6,945 nt of DNA, taken from NCBI GenBank assembly GCA_027449525.1, contig DAIDLK010000027.1, positions 2,768 through 9,712 of the forward strand, written 5' to 3'. The DNA comes from Legionellaceae bacterium (GTDB taxonomy: Bacteria; Pseudomonadota; Gammaproteobacteria; Legionellales; Legionellaceae). A model generated the notes under the pieces. That model made no database searches and had not been told where the DNA came from. It was given only the letters and a program-made list of their open reading frames with translations. Both the position numbers and the translations under genes were made by a program. This document shows, piece after piece, positions 6,859-6,945 of this stretch; the stretch's first letter is position 1; each line of letters opens with the position of its first letter.

Positions 6859-6945
6859 TCAGTAGCCTGGCTCTTCCTTGTCGCGTAGCTCTCCAGCTCG
6901 AGCCTTGACAAATTCAAGCACAGCCGACATGCTGTTCGAGAGGAT
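6859..6945 (-). CDS. Possible C-terminal fragment of an unidentified gene (partial)
   Basis: Twenty-eight codons are open from the right edge to a TGA at 6861-6859. The peptide includes MSAVLEFVKARAGELRDK and ends in EEPGY. It looks like an amphipathic, charged helix with a polar tail, plausible as a protein C-terminus. GC content is visibly higher than in the neighbouring genes (47 of 87 bases counted by eye). No family can be assigned. Another minus-strand frame is also open across this stretch, so the call is weak. If real, the gene would run in the same direction as alsS and end about 80 bases before its promoter. Confidence 0.35.
   Translation of the reverse strand: MLSNSMSAVLEFVKARAGELRDKEEPGY

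Noticed and set aside
6809..6865. Short plus-strand peptide beginning ATGGGTAAA near the right edge
   Set aside because: It is only 18 codons, has no ribosome site, and ends in TAG without resembling a known leader peptide.

Overview
The window looks like chromosomal DNA from a moderately AT-rich gammaproteobacterium. Tex (the transcription accessory protein) and the YciA-type thioesterase both read as close relatives of the enterobacterial proteins. The lineage cannot be fixed further from sequence alone; a host-associated or aquatic group such as Legionellales is only a guess. There is no RNA gene, CRISPR array, insertion sequence or integron signature. Almost every base is coding, and the only real intergenic space is about 145 bases near the right edge.

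Left half (2-4253, plus strand). Three genes are packed head to tail: tex, cut at its 5' end by the window; yciA, an acyl-CoA thioesterase; and a 542-residue, mostly helical protein of unknown function. Both junctions are ATGA stop/start overlaps of four bases, so this is a translationally coupled operon or part of one. The unknown protein is the least explained gene on this strand.

Right half (4245-6714, minus strand). Two genes run leftwards and meet the first operon tail to tail, with the two stop codons overlapping by nine bases. The upstream gene encodes a catabolic, FAD-independent acetolactate synthase of the AlsS/BudB type. It has no ATG, GTG or TTG at a usable position. A near-perfect Shine-Dalgarno sequence points instead to an ATT start codon. 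Thirteen bases after its stop lies a 268-residue protein with no confident family. Its position, its length and some faint sequence echoes make a highly divergent acetolactate decarboxylase (AlsD/BudA role) the leading hypothesis. If so, the pair would turn pyruvate into acetolactate and then acetoin.

Right edge (6715-6945). The acetolactate synthase upstream region carries a consensus TTGACA box next to TTAC/GTAA dyads that could be an operator. Beyond it, the last 87 bases are open on the minus strand and may be the C-terminal end of another gene with higher GC content.
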